From Chitinophaga terrae (ex Kim and Jung 2007) (lineage in GTDB: Bacteria > Bacteroidota > Bacteroidia > Chitinophagales > Chitinophagaceae): DNA of 64,000 nucleotides. The stretch is from contig NZ_FNRL01000030.1 of assembly GCF_900107795.1 (NCBI RefSeq), positions 1 through 64,000 on the forward strand, given 5' to 3'. The position numbers and the translations under genes were made by a program. The notes beneath the pieces were generated by a model. That model was not told the origin of the DNA, ran no database searches, and saw only the letters and a list, made by a program, of their open reading frames with translations. Within the stretch, counting starts at the first letter, position 1, and each line of letters begins with the position of its first letter. Positions 1 to 7,551 of this stretch are shown here, one piece after another.

Positions 1-76
1 GATGGAATTTATTAAAGACACATATAAAGCATGGAGAAAAAAACACAATGCATCATCGCTTGCCTTTTCACCGTAA
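1..76 (+). CDS. possible 3' end of a truncated upstream gene
   Basis: An open frame enters from the left edge at base 2 and stops with TAA at 74-76. It would encode a short basic tail ending KHNASSLAFSP. The stop lies 9 bp before a GC-rich palindrome that the adjacent insertion sequence has entered, which would fit a gene end with its terminator. The piece is too short to identify and could be chance. Confidence 0.3.
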   Translation, partial: MEFIKDTYKAWRKKHNASSLAFSP

Positions 77-102
77 TAAAGGAGGGGAGCTTCCCAGTCA
101 TG

Positions 103-134
103 GTCGGAAGAAATATCTTCCGACTTTTTCTTTT
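103..134 (+). terminator. inward-reading terminator in the left IS end
   Basis: GTCGGAAG (103-110) and CTTCCGAC (117-124) form an 8-bp stem with a 6-nt loop, followed by TTTTTCTTTTT. It would stop transcripts entering the element from the left before they reach the transposase gene. A related hairpin at 1453-1472 faces inward from the right end. Confidence 0.6.
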
Positions 135-227
135 TATATATTTTCTTGTGATTTCTTAACAATATATTGACAATCAACAAATTGTGTACATTCAAGTCTA
201 TTTTAGTGATTTATCTTTATTTAAGAA

Positions 228-1448
228 ATGGCAAGGTTTAAAGATCATAAAATAGACATCAAACAGTTGCTTGGATTCATTCCGGAAGAACTTATTGCTA
301 ATTTATCACTTACCACGAAAGTTGATCATTATGCAAAAGTTCTTCATGGAAACAAGATGTTCTATTTGTTGATGTATGGAGTTTTAGAAAATGAGAAGCT
401 TAGCCAGCGAACTTTAGAAGATACCTTTAATGATTCTGTTTTCAAGAAGCTTTTTAACCTTGATGAAAATGAAACCATACGCAGGAGCTCAATATCGGAA
501 AGGCTTTCCAAGATGGATCCGGATTATTTCAGGCAAATATATGAACGTATCTATGATCAATTTTCCCAACAGTATTCCGCAGAAGAAAGAGGCCAGTATA
601 ATCTGATTCGTGTTGATAGCTCAATGGTGAGTGAAACGTGTGGTAAACTCAGTGAAGGTCTGGATAATAACAGCGGGAAAAAAGCAGTTAAATACAGCAT
701 CGCTTTTGATGGAATTTTGCCTTGCCATTTCAATGTATTTACTTCTCCAGGTTATGGTAGTGAGGATATAGCCTTGCCAGAGATGATACTGGAGCATGTA
801 AAAAAAGAAGCCGGTCATCAGAATATTTATGTTTTAGACAGAGGCCTTCAATCAACCAGGGCCATGGCAGCTTTTAGTGATCAGGATATCACATTCATTT
901 GTCGCGCAAAGGAAAACAGAAAGTTCGTAGAACTGGAGTCCTTTATCAGAGGAGATTGTCAGTTAGATCTGGGAGAATCCATTCTCCTCAAAGATTGCAA
1001 GGTTCAATTGTTTACGGGTGTACCTCAGCAGAGTAAAAACGGTAAGATTTATTATCGTGAGCAATTGATAGACACACCGTTTCGGCTGGTTATAATACGA
1101 AGCAAAATCAATGAAGGTAAAGAGTTTCATTTTCTAACCAATGACTTCGAACACTCAGCTGGTGAAATTGCTCAAGCATATAGGAGGCGGTGGGATATAG
1201 AAGTATTCTTCAGATTTTTAAAACAAGAACTCAACTTAAGTCATCTTGTTTCATTGAATAAAAACGGAATACAAATTATCTTATACATGACTTTGATTGT
1301 AGCTATGATGGTTCTTATCTATAAAAAATCCAACAACTTAAGTTATAAAACTGCAAAAAGAAGATTGGGTATGGAGATAAGGGATCTGGCAATGGCAATG
1401 ATCATCGTGCAATGTGGTGGAAATCCTGATTTGTTCTTCAAAACATAG
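228..1448 (+). CDS. IS4 family DDE transposase
   Basis: This 406-residue transposase catalyses cut-and-paste movement of the surrounding element. The RNase-H-like core is visible: first Asp in LIRVDSS (D130), second Asp in YVLDRG (D204), and the IS4 signature Y-x2-R-x3-E-x6-K near the C-terminus (Y318, R321, E325, K332, within YRRRWDIEVFFRFLK). The reading frame is full length with no stop or frameshift. It begins about 130 bp inside the left repeat and ends 30 bp before the right one, typical of a one-gene IS. Its AT-rich codon use differs from the GC-richer housekeeping genes further right, consistent with transfer. Confidence 0.93.
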   Translation: MARFKDHKIDIKQLLGFIPEELIANLSLTTKVDHYAKVLHGNKMFYLLMYGVLENEKLSQRTLEDTFNDSVFKKLFNLDENETIRRSSISERLSKMDPDYFRQIYERIYDQFSQQYSAEERGQYNLIRVDSSMVSETCGKLSEGLDNNSGKKAVKYSIAFDGILPCHFNVFTSPGYGSEDIALPEMILEHVKKEAGHQNIYVLDRGLQSTRAMAAFSDQDITFICRAKENRKFVELESFIRGDCQLDLGESILLKDCKVQLFTGVPQQSKNGKIYYREQLIDTPFRLVIIRSKINEGKEFHFLTNDFEHSAGEIAQAYRRRWDIEVFFRFLKQELNLSHLVSLNKNGIQIILYMTLIVAMMVLIYKKSNNLSYKTAKRRLGMEIRDLAMAMIIVQCGGNPDLFFKT

Positions 1449-1452
1449 AAAA

Positions 1453-1472
1453 GGTCGGAATTTCTTCCGACC
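1453..1472 (-). terminator. inward-facing hairpin in the right IS end
   Basis: GGTCGGAA (1453-1460) pairs with TTCCGACC (1465-1472). On the minus strand the stem is followed by TTTTC. It mirrors the left-end hairpin and would limit antisense transcription into the transposase. Confidence 0.45.
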
Positions 1473-1514
1473 ATGACTGGGAGCTTCCCCCCATTTTGAA
1501 ACAATCAAATTTTA

Positions 1515-1547
1515 GGCTGTAATCCTTATCAGAAAGGGATTACAGCC
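1515..1547. terminator. hairpin at the 3' end of the AbiEii gene
   Basis: GGCTGTAATCC (1515-1525) and GGATTACAGCC (1537-1547) form a perfect 11-bp stem. A T-rich run follows on the plus strand (ATTTTT), and TAAAATTT follows on the minus strand. The stem contains the last codons and stop of the AbiEii gene, so termination and the C-terminal residues share sequence. Confidence 0.6.
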
Positions 1548-2527
1548 ATTTTTAACCCGATTTTTGTCGGACAATAATGATAAATAGTAGTTATTACAGG
1601 CATATAGGTATGCAGTGTTTCAATGGCCTGGGCAAAAGTAGGGGCACTGGTTCCGGGCGTATATGACATACTATTCACGAAGGTTTGGTATTCAGTTACA
1701 TATTTTTCATCGGTTTGAAAAATTTTTATTGTTGCTGCAAACTTTTGAGGCATTGGCCATCCCGCTATTTTCTTACAACGTCTGTCGTCCCTGGCTATTG
1801 TGTCAATACACCTGGTTTTAAATGCAGGATGCATCAATGCTTCTTTGCTTAGCATGTGGAGATCATGTATATGCCGGATAATGGTAGGATCATCTTCTGC
1901 GGATGTTCGATCGCGATCTATCACACGCCATACTGTAGCGCTTAATTTGTCGGCGGCATTTTCTATTGGATTTGTACAGGTTATAGCTGGAATTTCCGGA
2001 GCTTTTTGACTTACTTCATTGATAAATGAAGTAACGGTTTTTTGAACAACGGGCAGATTTAACTTATTGCAGGAAACTTCAACCTTAATATCTGGTCTCA
2101 TGCCTTCCTGGCCCTGGTAATAGCTAGGATATTCAACTAAAAATGTAAAAAATTTGTTCTCATTCAGTGCTATTAAACTGCCTTCTTTTATCTGATAGAT
2201 GGCTGAGATTTTATCTAAAATTACATGCTTTAGATGGGACAATTTTTTTCGTAGCTGGGAACTGCTTAGTTCTTCTTGAGGAATGACCGTAAAATCTATA
2301 TCTTCTGAAAATCGCTTTAAAATTTTATGAGCCTTTGACAGTGAGGTTCCTCCAGTAAATGTAAGCGTAAGATCTTCAGTTGGTATCGATGAAATTATTT
2401 GGAGTACCTGAACAACGTGCCAATCTTTTTCAACAAAAGCTTTGCTAATACCCAGCTCAGCAGCTACGTCTTCAATTAATTGTTTATCGGGCATATTCGA
2501 AATTAATGTATGCCTCATTGAATCCAA
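1529..2527 (-). CDS. AbiEii/AbiGii-type nucleotidyltransferase toxin
   Basis: This 332-residue protein is the toxin half of a type IV (AbiE) toxin-antitoxin or abortive-infection pair. AbiEii proteins are nucleotidyltransferases, and related toxins modify tRNA ends to halt growth during phage infection. The family signature is clear: EKDWHVVQVL at 33-42, then GGTSLSK at 59-65 and RFSEDIDF at 72-79, where D76 and D78 are the metal-binding pair. The first Met overlaps the antitoxin gene by 44 bp; internal Mets at residues 4 and 12 are alternative starts, and the last would leave an 11-bp overlap. The final residues (MAVIPF) lie in a terminator hairpin. The IS element sits only about 40 bp downstream. 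Confidence 0.88.
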   Translation of the reverse strand: MDSMRHTLISNMPDKQLIEDVAAELGISKAFVEKDWHVVQVLQIISSIPTEDLTLTFTGGTSLSKAHKILKRFSEDIDFTVIPQEELSSSQLRKKLSHLKHVILDKISAIYQIKEGSLIALNENKFFTFLVEYPSYYQGQEGMRPDIKVEVSCNKLNLPVVQKTVTSFINEVSQKAPEIPAITCTNPIENAADKLSATVWRVIDRDRTSAEDDPTIIRHIHDLHMLSKEALMHPAFKTRCIDTIARDDRRCKKIAGWPMPQKFAATIKIFQTDEKYVTEYQTFVNSMSYTPGTSAPTFAQAIETLHTYMPVITTIYHYCPTKIGLKMAVIPF

Positions 2528-2897
2528 TCCTCCGCGTTATTCGTCGATTTACCGCAATTTGGCGGCCTGTGGGGACTTGTGTAGATCGCCCCTGCCTGTA
2601 AGCAACTTCCGCTCGGGTAAGGGTGGTTTTAACGCCAAGTCTCTCCAAAGCTTTCTTTGCCAGATCAGGTAATGGCTCCGCCGGAATAACTTTTCCTGTA
2701 GCCGCTGATTTCCGCGTCTTTACATATACCCCTTGGCTAATTTTAATCAGTTTCTGCTTTTCAGTCAATGACTTAAGACCGCGGCCGACCTGATCATAAT
2801 CACCAAGATCCGCAAAATCTTGCCGAAGCAACACGGTAGACTTCGTCCGCCGGATGCGCTCGTACATTCTGCTTTCTAAAGTCTTCTTCTTTTTCAT
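2484..2897 (-). CDS. AbiEi-like antitoxin (DUF6088 type)
   Basis: This 137-residue basic protein lies upstream of and overlaps the AbiEii-type toxin, the usual antitoxin-toxin order. It shows a winged-helix DNA-binding layout: RMYERIRRTKSTVLLRQDFADLG at the N-terminus, then GRGLKSLTEKQKLIKISQGVYVK, the pattern of the DUF6088/AbiEi_4 antitoxin group. Such antitoxins repress their own promoter and prevent toxicity. The high Lys and Arg content of the first 20 residues fits DNA binding. The promoter should lie within 2898-3000; no convincing operator was picked out there. Confidence 0.82.
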   Translation of the reverse strand: MKKKKTLESRMYERIRRTKSTVLLRQDFADLGDYDQVGRGLKSLTEKQKLIKISQGVYVKTRKSAATGKVIPAEPLPDLAKKALERLGVKTTLTRAEVAYRQGRSTQVPTGRQIAVNRRITRRIGFNEAYINFEYAR

Positions 2898-3127
2898 TGA
2901 TTATCAATTGTGTTTGACTACAAAGATACGACATTTTTGAGAAAAAAATTGTTTCTTGCCTAATCGCCGGAAACACTGTTTATATGAATTAAAGCTATTT
3001 ATATTCAATAATTTATCATTGCACCCCCGGCTCCCGTATGCTGTTCGAACTTGAATAGAGTAAATACTTCGTGTTTCCTTTAGATTAATTTCACATCAAT
3101 ATCGGTATAAACACCTTTTACCTCCTC

Positions 3128-5008
3128 CTAAAAATCACACGACTTAATCAACCCATTTGCCAACGTAATCTTCTTAAACTGCCCATCCTTATCTATTTCC
3201 ACGAACCGCTCCAGGCGTTGTGATCGCGCTACCAGGTAATCCTGGTCATAATAGTAATTGGTAGTGGTCATTACCGGACCATTTTGTGAAGTGTATGACC
3301 CGGTATAAATATGCGCTGTTTTCCGCTGGTTGAAACTATGCACCAACTGGATAAAATACCTGCCAGGCTTAAGTCCTTCAAATACGAACCGCCCGTCTGC
3401 CCCCGATATCGCTTCTATTGAATATTTATTCGCTTCTTTCGACATAAACACACCCGTATGAGCGCCTTCCTTTTTATCGCGGAGTTTATGCCACTCTTCC
3501 AGGTAAGGAGTTACCGGGAACAATCTTACTTTCACGCCGGCGGCACTGAAAATAAGCCCGTCCTTTTTGGTACATGCCCGCCCGGCGATGCTGGAAGTTC
3601 CACGCCCAAGCGCATCTGCCGCCATTTTAGCGTCGAACACTCCCTCGGGGTAGATCTCTTTGTACCCGCTGCTTCCTGAAGGTTCCAGCTTGCCTCCCAG
3701 GTCTACATACTTCTTTTTATCCTGGTTCGCCAGCTTGCTGTTGCCGATAGACTCATAAGCGCTTGCCCGGTTGAGGTATGCCAGCATGTTTTTAGGGTCT
3801 GCTTCAATAGCTTTGTTATAGTTCTCGATTGCCTGGCTGAAAGATTCTTTGTTATGATAATAAACGCCAATGTTCATCCAGGCATTGGAATATTTAGGAT
3901 CTATTTCAAGCACACGCCTGTAATCGGCCAGACCCAGTTCCGGTTGCTGTTTCTGGTTCATGTAAATATTTCCTCTTTCTATCAGGGCATCTGCATAGCC
4001 AGGATTCAGGTTAACTGCGGTATTGTAATCTGCAAAGGCGGAATCGTATTGCTCCCAACGGGTATATACGCTACCCCTGTTCAAATAATATAAAGCCTTC
4101 TTAGGATTGAGCCGGATCGCTTTGCTGTAGTCATTATAGGCTTCCGCCATTTTGTTCTGCAGGTAATAAACGTTCCCCCGGTTGCCATAGAGATCCGCAT
4201 CGTTGGGCGAGAGCTGTGCTACGCGCGCATAATCGGCCAACGCCAGGTCCAATTTTCCCTGCATTTTGTACATAACGCCCCGGTTGAACAACGCATCCAC
4301 ATCACCAGGTTTGTACTGCAGCGATTTCGTATAGTCTTCCGCTGCTTTGTCGTACTGCCGGCGCTCATAATACAATGTACCCCGGGAAAAATACAGGGCG
4401 CTGTAATCAGGGTTTATCCTTAAAGCATTGTTGTATTCAGATAACGCTGCGTCGCTCTGCTGTTTATCTGCGTAGATCCGTGCACGTTTTACATAGCAAA
4501 CCGCGCACTGCGGGTTTAATTCCAGGGCTTTCGTATAGTCGGCAAACGCCGCATCGGCATTCTTACGGTAGTCGTTCACCGTACCCCTTGCATAATAGTC
4601 CAGCGAGGTTGCAGGACTGGAAAGCAACGAATAGGCTTTGTCGTACGCTTTCTTCGCCAGGTCATTTTTCTCCTGGTACTCATAGCACGCTGCTTTGAAA
4701 GCGAAGACCGCGCCGTTGTTGGGACTCAGGCGAAGCGCCTTGTCGTAATTAACCTGGGCGTTTACAAGGTCATTGTTTGTCACCAACACACGACCCAGGA
4801 TCGCATAAGCCAGCGCATTATTTTTATCCTGTTCGATTGCATCTGTAGCCAGCGACTGCGCTTTGGTGAAATTCCCTGTCATAAATTGTGTGATAGCCTG
4901 GTCGGTGATCCGCTGTTGTGCATTAGCGGAAGAAAGGATCCCCGACATTATCAGGGCAATTGCAAGCGGGCGAACAATGCGTTTTGGGTTAGAAATGGCG
5001 GCATTCAT
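3128..5008 (-). CDS. exported tetratricopeptide-repeat protein
   Basis: This 626-residue protein has a Sec signal (residues 1-30, with a hydrophobic core ending SSANAQQ). About ten to eleven consecutive TPR units follow from roughly residue 35 to 430, with the repeated pattern A-x-x-DY-x-KA-x-x-LNP-x-x-A. A C-terminal beta-sandwich-like stretch around 500-570 (GADGRFVFEGLKPGRYFIQL) resembles the carboxypeptidase regulatory-like fold common in Bacteroidota envelope proteins. TPR arrays scaffold protein partners, here presumably in the periplasm. It stands alone between the toxin-antitoxin pair and a divergent membrane cassette, so the partner is not evident. Confidence 0.85.
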   Translation of the reverse strand: MNAAISNPKRIVRPLAIALIMSGILSSANAQQRITDQAITQFMTGNFTKAQSLATDAIEQDKNNALAYAILGRVLVTNNDLVNAQVNYDKALRLSPNNGAVFAFKAACYEYQEKNDLAKKAYDKAYSLLSSPATSLDYYARGTVNDYRKNADAAFADYTKALELNPQCAVCYVKRARIYADKQQSDAALSEYNNALRINPDYSALYFSRGTLYYERRQYDKAAEDYTKSLQYKPGDVDALFNRGVMYKMQGKLDLALADYARVAQLSPNDADLYGNRGNVYYLQNKMAEAYNDYSKAIRLNPKKALYYLNRGSVYTRWEQYDSAFADYNTAVNLNPGYADALIERGNIYMNQKQQPELGLADYRRVLEIDPKYSNAWMNIGVYYHNKESFSQAIENYNKAIEADPKNMLAYLNRASAYESIGNSKLANQDKKKYVDLGGKLEPSGSSGYKEIYPEGVFDAKMAADALGRGTSSIAGRACTKKDGLIFSAAGVKVRLFPVTPYLEEWHKLRDKKEGAHTGVFMSKEANKYSIEAISGADGRFVFEGLKPGRYFIQLVHSFNQRKTAHIYTGSYTSQNGPVMTTTNYYYDQDYLVARSQRLERFVEIDKDGQFKKITLANGLIKSCDF

Positions 5009-5189
5009 CGTATTTAAATTCTTTATTATGGTTTTTCCCTGAACAAGATATTTTTCTGGTTTGCAAAGGTAGTTGACTAAATGCAGTTTACCATCGCTTT
5101 GCTAAAATATAACAGATGTTGTACATTTAATTTTATTGTTAACCGGATCAATGTTCGCAATGAATCACCACCCCGGATAAACGTTTACG

Positions 5190-6146
5190 ATGGAAAAAGA
5201 ATATACGACCCTACGGATAGAAGACAAGGACCTGATCAACGCCTGGAGCCGGAAATTTAAGATCGAGATCTGGGTCTGGGGCGTAGTAAGCATGCTTTTC
5301 CTGGGCTGCGCCGCCTGGATGTTTAGTATTTACCTGGAAGGAATCAAAGATATTCTTCCCGTAATCAGGCTTATGGCTGTCCTGATTTTATTGGTGCTGG
5401 CCAGGATTGCCAACCGCGTATACAATTTAATGAATGTAAAAAAATTCCTTAGCCGGAACGAAAAGTATATTATCTCGGGGAAAGTACAGGTACTACAGGT
5501 AAAAAAGTATAAATGGCTGATATATGAGGTAGGTGGGCAGGTGATAAAAGTGCAGGACCCCATTCTCCCTCCTTCAATACTCTACGCCAATATACGGAAA
5601 GACGCCAGGGTGCGGCTTCATATTGCTGCTATTTCCCCTTCCAAACAGGTGCTGTTGCAGGCCGAGTATGACGGCGTTCCTGCCGCAAAAAAGGAGTATG
5701 AAATGATAACGCAGGACGACCGGTTGCGTTATAACAATAAAAAGGATTCATGGAATGCCGTAAAAATATCCGCCGCTATTATGGCGGGTATCTGGATACT
5801 TACTTTTTTGCTGACGCCGCGCGACACCAGCCGGATCTTTGCTGTTATAGACCTGATTTGCTTTTTGCTGATAAGTGCTGTTATTTACTTCTCTTGGTGG
5901 CTCACCAATAGGTATCAGGAAAAAATGGTCATCACCGGAACGATTACCGAAATATTCAGGATCCGCTACCGTGTAGGAAAATCCAGCTACCGGGAAATGA
6001 ACTGGTACAGGGCAGGAGGCGAAACTGTTCCGGGCCACACAACAGATAGCGATGGGCTATACATTGGAGCTACCGCCCGCTTTGAATGCTATGCTGATAA
6101 AAAAGGCCGTCGCGGCGCATTAATGAACATCAGGAGAGTAATGTGA
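5190..6146 (+). CDS. four-helix membrane protein of unknown function
   Basis: This 318-residue protein is not recognised. Two transmembrane segments lie near 27-50 and 55-75. A soluble beta-rich stretch follows (about 85-170; SGKVQVLQVKKYKWLIYEVGGQVIKV), then two more membrane segments near 189-209 and 216-240. The C-terminal soluble part (about 245-310; ITGTITEIFRIRYRVGKSSYREMNWYRAGG) again looks like a small beta barrel. The two helix-pair plus beta-domain halves suggest an internal duplication. Its stop overlaps the next gene's start (ATGTGATGA region), so the pair is probably co-translated. Confidence 0.75.
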   Translation: MEKEYTTLRIEDKDLINAWSRKFKIEIWVWGVVSMLFLGCAAWMFSIYLEGIKDILPVIRLMAVLILLVLARIANRVYNLMNVKKFLSRNEKYIISGKVQVLQVKKYKWLIYEVGGQVIKVQDPILPPSILYANIRKDARVRLHIAAISPSKQVLLQAEYDGVPAAKKEYEMITQDDRLRYNNKKDSWNAVKISAAIMAGIWILTFLLTPRDTSRIFAVIDLICFLLISAVIYFSWWLTNRYQEKMVITGTITEIFRIRYRVGKSSYREMNWYRAGGETVPGHTTDSDGLYIGATARFECYADKKGRRGALMNIRRVM

Positions 6147-6784
6147 TGAAACGAAAAAATGATACTGCTAACGCTCCTAAAGCTAATTACAACTGGATAT
6201 TTGTACTGGTGCTATTCGGCCTGATCCCGCTCCTTAAAAAGTGTATCTCCGATTACCGGTATAATACCGAGATCAGACCCATAAGGGATGGACTGATAGA
6301 AAGCTTTAAACGAAATGAAGGAGTGGTCCTGGGAGATACAGGAAGGATCTATGCGCTAACACCTACGGATACACTGAGAGCAGGTTACCATTGGTATAAC
6401 GGCTACCGTTCCAGGCCCAACGACAGCATGCAGTTTCAGATAGGAGTGCGAACAGCGAAAGGAAACATCTTCTTCAGCCGGGATACGACCGTAGGGCAGG
6501 TTGTTTGTATCCTCATTGATACAAAGAACGATAGCAGCAAGAATACAAATGTATTCGGCATCTATTTTAAAGAAGGAACTGCCGAACCGTTGTACAACAA
6601 TATGAATTTGAGAAGAGCGGTCATATACCTTGGCGACCCTGGGTATACCGGTTGTTTTATTGCCGATACTTTCGATAAAGACTCTCTTTCGGCACAGGGA
6701 ATATTGGCCAGGCAGCGATTGCAGGTAATCCGCGAAGAGCTGGTGAAAAGGAAGATAGATTCATTCTTTATAAAAACATATTGA
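6143..6784 (+). CDS. single-pass membrane protein, unknown function
   Basis: This 213-residue protein is not recognised. A basic N-terminus (MMKRKNDTANAPK) is followed by one transmembrane helix near 16-35, and the remaining roughly 175 residues are probably periplasmic. It starts 4 bp inside the upstream membrane protein gene, so the two form a translationally coupled cassette. Met1 and Met2 are both possible starts; the Met2 codon directly overlaps the upstream stop. Confidence 0.72.
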   Translation: MMKRKNDTANAPKANYNWIFVLVLFGLIPLLKKCISDYRYNTEIRPIRDGLIESFKRNEGVVLGDTGRIYALTPTDTLRAGYHWYNGYRSRPNDSMQFQIGVRTAKGNIFFSRDTTVGQVVCILIDTKNDSSKNTNVFGIYFKEGTAEPLYNNMNLRRAVIYLGDPGYTGCFIADTFDKDSLSAQGILARQRLQVIREELVKRKIDSFFIKTY

Positions 6785-6830
6785 GTAAAAAATTGACCGG
6801 CTTGAACAGAACCTTTCGACAGCCTACTTT

Positions 6831-7373
6831 TTAAATTCCTTTATTTTTTTGTTGCAACTTAAGCGGCAGTCCGGTTTTAAGGTTGAGCTCCACTTCCTGT
6901 TTTGTTTCTGCCAAAGCAAACAGGCTGCGTATCTTGGAGATATTTTCGAGTTTAGACAATTTGGTAAGGTTAAATAGTTCGTATGCTTCCATGTCAGCTA
7001 CCAACACTTTAATAAGGTAATCGAACTGGCCGTTCATTTTGTAGCATTCCATTACTTCAGGAAAGGTATCTATCTGCTGCTCAAACGCCAGCAGCCTGTC
7101 GTGCCCGTGTTCTTTGAGCGTAACGCTGGTCCACGCTACCAGGTTCTTTCCCAGTTTGTTTTTATTCAATACGGCGATGTAGCGTAAAATATACCCTTCT
7201 GCTTCGAGGCGTTTTACCCTCTCAAAGATCGAGGTAACCGACTTACCTAACCTGGCTGCAATCTCTTTGTTGGTGGTCCTGGCATCCTCCTGCAATATGT
7301 CCATTATACACATATCGATCTGGTCAGGTGTGAAACTCATGGTGGTTTTTTTTCCAAAAATAGGGATACTCAT
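6831..7373 (-). CDS. Lrp/AsnC family transcriptional regulator
   Basis: The protein has an N-terminal winged helix-turn-helix (from MSFTPDQIDMCIMDIL; recognition region TNKEIAARLGKSVTSIFERVKRLEAEGYI) and a C-terminal RAM/AsnC ligand-binding alpha-beta domain (FPEVMECYKMNGQFDYLIKVLVADMEAYELF). This matches Lrp-like feast/famine regulators. The homologous part starts at Met12, so the likely true start is base 7340, giving about 169 residues; the longer form has a nonstandard leader. It is transcribed away from the phosphoenolpyruvate synthase gene across a shared 180-bp control region, so it may regulate that gene and itself in response to an amino acid. Confidence 0.9.
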   Translation of the reverse strand: MSIPIFGKKTTMSFTPDQIDMCIMDILQEDARTTNKEIAARLGKSVTSIFERVKRLEAEGYILRYIAVLNKNKLGKNLVAWTSVTLKEHGHDRLLAFEQQIDTFPEVMECYKMNGQFDYLIKVLVADMEAYELFNLTKLSKLENISKIRSLFALAETKQEVELNLKTGLPLKLQQKNKGI

Positions 7374-7413
7374 ACTGATTTAACGAAAAAAAGTCGACGG
7401 CCCCGCTATTTTT

Positions 7414-7421
7414 TAGTTTTG
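7414..7421 (+). promoter_or_regulatory. candidate -7 element of a Bacteroidota promoter
   Basis: TAGTTTTG fits the Bacteroidota -7 consensus TAnnTTTG. It lies about 130 bp upstream of the phosphoenolpyruvate synthase start. No clear -33 TTG was found at the right distance. Confidence 0.3.
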
Positions 7422-7551
7422 TTTTCGCTTTTCTCATTAACCCCGCTATCCGATTGCAACATGCGCTATGTTTGCCGGTATAGAACTAAACCACGTTTTG
7501 GAAGACCTGTAAGATCCTTCCATCATTATTATTCATTAAACTCATTTACAC

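Larger units (their letters stand above)
85..1489 (+). mobile_element. IS4-type insertion sequence with terminal inverted repeats and target duplication
   Basis: The ends match as inverted repeats: AGTCATGGTCGGAAGAAAT at 96-114 and its reverse complement ending at 1478. GGGAGCTTCCC is repeated directly outside both ends (85-95 and 1479-1489), giving an 11-bp target duplication and a 1383-bp element. The exact border is ambiguous by 1-3 bp because the duplication ends in CCC and starts with GGG, so a 9-bp duplication with CAGTCATGG ends is equally compatible. The restored target is a palindrome (GGGGA-GCT-TCCCC). One intact transposase fills the element, so it may still be active. Confidence 0.9.
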
